From Dyella japonica DSM 16301 (GTDB lineage: Bacteria > Pseudomonadota > Gammaproteobacteria > Xanthomonadales > Rhodanobacteraceae), in NCBI RefSeq assembly GCF_001010355.1, contig NZ_JPLA01000001.1, positions 124,001 to 188,000 on the forward strand: DNA of 64,000 nucleotides, written 5' to 3'. Positions 61,824-64,000 of this stretch are shown here, in pieces (positions within the stretch are counted from its first letter, which is position 1; every line of letters starts with the position of its first letter). The notes below the pieces were generated by a model that saw only the letters and a list, made by a program, of their open reading frames with translations, did not search any database and was not told where the DNA came from. A program made the translations under genes and the position numbers.

Positions 61824-62208
61824 CTTGAACGTTGAGAACGAGTCGCCCAGCCGAACGACACTGCATCTCCATGGCCGGCTCGACGCCCAGACCTTCAATG
61901 AATTTGATCTGGCCATGCTGGACGTACTTCCGGGCCTGCCCGAGGGCGGCACCGTCGTGCTGGATCTTTCCGCACTGGCATACATCAGCAGCGCCGGCCT
62001 GCGCAGCATCGCCAAGATCCGTCGAACGATGCGCGCGCGCAACGGGCACACCCTGCTGCTCAATCCCCAGCCGCAGGTACGCAAGGTCTTCGACATTGTC
62101 AAAGCGGTGCCGTTGAACGAGGTGTTTGCGAACGCGCAGGAGCTCGATGAGTACCTCGATCACATGCAGCGCCAGATTACGGGCGACGAGCCGGCGAGCC
62201 ATTCGTGA
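61813..62208 (+). CDS. STAS-domain anti-anti-sigma factor
   Basis: 131 residues from MTFSLNVENE, overlapping the end of the phosphatase gene by 11 bases, so tightly coupled. A single STAS domain: LHLHGRLDAQTFNEFDLAML, VVLDLSALAYISSAGLRSIA, with the phospho-acceptor Ser at 59 or 60, and LNPQPQVRKVFDIVKAVPL. It would be phosphorylated by the HATPase domain and dephosphorylated by the PP2C domain of its neighbour, and so titrate an unidentified anti-sigma or other target. No sigma factor is nearby. Confidence 0.9.
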   Translation: MTFSLNVENESPSRTTLHLHGRLDAQTFNEFDLAMLDVLPGLPEGGTVVLDLSALAYISSAGLRSIAKIRRTMRARNGHTLLLNPQPQVRKVFDIVKAVPLNEVFANAQELDEYLDHMQRQITGDEPASHS

Positions 62209-62254
62209 AGGGGCGGATGCCAGGGAGGCGTCGCGTGGAGTGATTTGTGCGCAG

Positions 62255-62278
62255 GTCGGTTATGGGTCGAAAGTGGAT
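62255..62278. repeat. Dispersed palindromic repeat, copy 2 (degenerate)
   Basis: GTCGGT...GGGTCGAAAGTGGAT retains the GGGTCGAA core and decayed arms. It lies after the STAS gene, in the gap before the converging secreted-protein gene. Confidence 0.5.
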
Positions 62279-62353
62279 ACCTCTACCGTCATGCACGCCC
62301 ATGCATCGAGCAGGTCCTACTCGATGCCTTGGGTCGAACGCGAACATCCATGA

Positions 62354-62935
62354 CTAATCGCAGGCTACCTGCCCCTTGTCAGCGTCAATGAAACGCGCGT
62401 TGCCCAGCACGACCTGAAAGACGGGTTCCGGCCACGACTCGAACGAAGATCCGCCAGCCATCACCGGGCAACTGGATGTCTTCAGAAGCTTGTCGCTATC
62501 CAATGGCATCATCCCCATGTTGAATTTGAGCGATTGACTGAAAGGGTTGGTCACCTTCAGCAACATGCTTCCGTCATCGGACTGATGAAGAGTCACGATG
62601 AGCGTCTTCTCAGGATGCGTGACTGCTTCGACAACCCGGAAGTCAGTCAGCCGATCGTTGGTCTTGTCGGCCTCGATATACAGAGTCTGCCCAGCAAGTA
62701 TCGCCAGCCAATGGGGCTGCACCGCCCCTGGCATGACGTCGAAAGTGCGATCGAACATCGCACCATCCTTTTGCTTCAGCAACACGTGAACGTTGTGCTG
62801 GCAAACGGTTTCCCTGCACATCTCTTCCATCGTCTTTTGATTATTGGCCTGCGCAGAGAGCGACGGCTCGCCGGCAATGGCACTGCTGAAAGCCATCCAA
62901 AGACCGACCGCAATGACCAGCATTGAAAAACGCAT
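62354..62935 (-). CDS. Secreted protein of unknown function
   Basis: 193 residues from MRFSMLVIAVG with AAGGAG 5 bases upstream. Signal peptide to about SSAIAGE. The mature part has four cysteines (EEMCRETVCQHNV; SSCPVMAGG; QVACD) and a beta-rich pattern (NVHVLLKQKDGAMFDRTFDV, KTLIVTLHQSDDGSMLLKVT) suggesting a disulfide-stabilised periplasmic beta domain. No family recognised. Its promoter is separated from the gene upstream by a palindromic repeat. Confidence 0.7.
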   Translation of the reverse strand: MRFSMLVIAVGLWMAFSSAIAGEPSLSAQANNQKTMEEMCRETVCQHNVHVLLKQKDGAMFDRTFDVMPGAVQPHWLAILAGQTLYIEADKTNDRLTDFRVVEAVTHPEKTLIVTLHQSDDGSMLLKVTNPFSQSLKFNMGMMPLDSDKLLKTSSCPVMAGGSSFESWPEPVFQVVLGNARFIDADKGQVACD

Positions 62936-62993
62936 GACGCTCCTTTGTTTTCTGAGATAGCGCACCCAGTCACCGCCGGGAACGCGTCATAAA

Positions 62994-63017
62994 GTCCGCT
63001 CCAAGGCGAAGGCGGAC
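62994..63017. repeat. Dispersed palindromic repeat, copy 3
   Basis: GTCCGC and GCGGAC form 6-bp perfect arms around 12 bases. It lies 18 bases after the stop of the gene at 63036 (minus strand), upstream of the next minus-strand gene. Confidence 0.65.
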
Positions 63018-63035
63018 ATTAGAACGTTGTGCGAA

Positions 63036-63491
63036 CTACCCGCACTTGCTCGACGCCCAGCCGCCGCTCGTCAAGCCCACCCTGTATTGAACACGGCGCC
63101 CTTCGGACAGAAACGTGACTGCGCTTAACACGCCATTCCTGCAAAACCACATTTCACGAGGTGCACCGCTCCCTGGCACGTCTTCTCGCCACCCGCTAGC
63201 GACCAGGTGATCCCGGTAGAACTGCGCAATCTCGTTCGGGTCACCATCGACGACATAGTTCTGTTCCGCCGTTGCAATGGTTACCCGGTCAACCAGCTTC
63301 GGACCGCCTACAAGCACGCTGCCTGGCGGTATCGGAAGAGACTTCAAGGTCGCCTCCAAGACACCCACCGGGTTCCGGGCGTAACTGGAAGCACCTGTCC
63401 GCGCTTGCCAAAACATGTAGAAGGCAACCGCGCATACCGTCGCGAGAACCAGTCTGCCGATGAGTGGACTCACGTTTCTGTTCAACCGCAT
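63036..63491 (-). CDS. Single-TM hypothetical protein
   Basis: 151 residues. An N-terminal helix at about 10-30 (IGRLVLATVCAVAFYMFW) is likely a membrane anchor. The periplasmic part has a conserved-looking core (PPGSVLVGGPKLVDRVTIAT, AEQNYVVDGDPNEIAQFYRD, HLVASGWRED), resembling small domains where a peptide approaches a hydrolase-like helix, and two cysteines (MWFCRNG, SSKCG). No family recognised. Flanked on both sides by palindromic repeats. Confidence 0.65.
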   Translation of the reverse strand: MRLNRNVSPLIGRLVLATVCAVAFYMFWQARTGASSYARNPVGVLEATLKSLPIPPGSVLVGGPKLVDRVTIATAEQNYVVDGDPNEIAQFYRDHLVASGWREDVPGSGAPREMWFCRNGVLSAVTFLSEGRRVQYRVGLTSGGWASSKCG

Positions 63492-63526
63492 CCCCTACCT
63501 GGCTAGCCAGAACTTTGTACCCGATT

Positions 63527-63550
63527 GTCGGCTCTGGGTCGAAAGCGGAC
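63527..63550. repeat. Dispersed palindromic repeat, copy 4
   Basis: GTCGGCTCTGGGTCGAAAGC followed by GGAC. It keeps AGCGGAC on the right and one substitution in the left arm. It lies 6 bases after the stop of the gene at 63556 (minus strand). Confidence 0.65.
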
Positions 63551-63555
63551 TTCAG

Positions 63556-63879
63556 CTAACCAACCATGGCCTCGTGCAAGAAGGTCGCAGGCACATAGAC
63601 AAGCGCCGCTACGCCGATCAGGCCGGCAGTCAGAACTACTCGTCTCAGCCGCTTTATTGTCGACTCAATATCCGCTGGAACCGGATTGCGAAATAGTGGC
63701 TTCCAGTTAAGGGGTCCAATGCCGTAGAACGCCACATCCAGACTGGATGTATAAAGCGCCCCAGCAAACTCGGGATGGGCTTTGGAAATGCCCTTCCAGG
63801 CCCTCCCTGCGACCAGCATCAAGTACCACCGGCTCAGAATCGCCGCGAAAGCCAGCGTCACGGCAGCAGTCAAGTTCAT
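63556..63879 (-). CDS. Small membrane protein of unknown function
   Basis: 107 residues from MNLTAAVTLAF behind GGAGGGG; an upstream in-frame ATG at 63891 overlaps that site and is disfavoured. Two hydrophobic segments at about 3-22 and 80-100 (VVLTAGLIGVAALVYVPATF). The middle loop is hydrophilic (GIGPLNWKPLFRNPVPADIE). No family recognised. Bracketed by palindromic repeats. Confidence 0.65.
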   Translation of the reverse strand: MNLTAAVTLAFAAILSRWYLMLVAGRAWKGISKAHPEFAGALYTSSLDVAFYGIGPLNWKPLFRNPVPADIESTIKRLRRVVLTAGLIGVAALVYVPATFLHEAMVG

Positions 63880-63926
63880 CGTCCCCTCCATTGCCTCCTG
63901 CCGTCCCCGCTTTCGTTGGCTTTAGC

Positions 63927-63950
63927 GTCCGCCGTGGGTCGAAAGCAGAC
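63927..63950. repeat. Dispersed palindromic repeat, copy 5
   Basis: GTCCGCCGTGGGTCGAAAGC followed by AGAC. Left arm intact, right arm with one change. Last recognisable element before the right window edge; nothing else was seen in 63951-64000. Confidence 0.6.
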
Positions 63951-64000
63951 ATACTCGTTCATTCCCGGATGCTACAAGACAACCTCGCGATCGGTATTTT

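Noticed and set aside
1..64000. tRNA, rRNA, insertion sequences, integrases and phage genes
   Set aside because: None could be recognised by eye on either strand; the metal genes look island-like by content, but no attachment site or recombinase supports mobility within the window.

Overview
The window is high-GC chromosomal DNA from a gammaproteobacterium. The gene content (ESPR-type giant autotransporter, DcaP-like porin, TonB-dependent PqqU receptor, Acr3-type ars genes, AI-2E and MarC families) suggests order Xanthomonadales, probably a Rhodanobacteraceae-like soil or plant-associated genus. That assignment is inference; no rRNA, tRNA or housekeeping marker is present.

Layout: 1-8431 (minus) is the N-terminal 2810 codons of a huge repeat-built autotransporter that runs off the left edge; its upstream region carries a LacI-type palindrome and a hairpin. 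8.9-12.7 kb holds an AraC regulator, a membrane desaturase, a VOC protein and a VIT-like membrane protein. 12.85-22.9 kb is one minus-strand six-gene run: PotE antiporter, periplasmic amino-acid binding protein, DcaP-like porin, two large PLP amino-acid decarboxylases and an AdiC-like antiporter. It reads as a decarboxylation/antiport module with its own outer-membrane and periplasmic parts. 23.2-30.6 kb holds envelope and stress genes (ion channel, AI-2E transporter, MarC, OmpA-like lipoprotein, outer-membrane protein, a response regulator behind a 12-C tract, a lipoprotein).

30.7-40.7 kb is a metal-resistance island: a cusCBAF operon behind a MerR-type promoter; a short CDF exporter plus a Cys-rich mini-protein, divergent from a MerR regulator; then arsR, acr3 and arsC. 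An SRAP DNA-repair protein and a toxin-antitoxin pair follow (40.8-42.6 kb).

43-52.4 kb shows a recurring design of divergent regulator/effector pairs with palindromes between them: amidase/TetR, MFS-VOC/LysR and OYE/HxlR. At 50-54 kb a PqqU-type PQQ receptor is divergent from a cytochrome c-sorbosone dehydrogenase fusion, a probable PQQ scavenging and use pair. 54.3-58.4 kb has an alpha/beta hydrolase, a SulP transporter and PPK2. 58.7-64 kb has a SpoIIE phosphatase/STAS partner-switching pair and several small membrane or secreted proteins of unknown function, interspersed with five copies of a short palindromic repeat.
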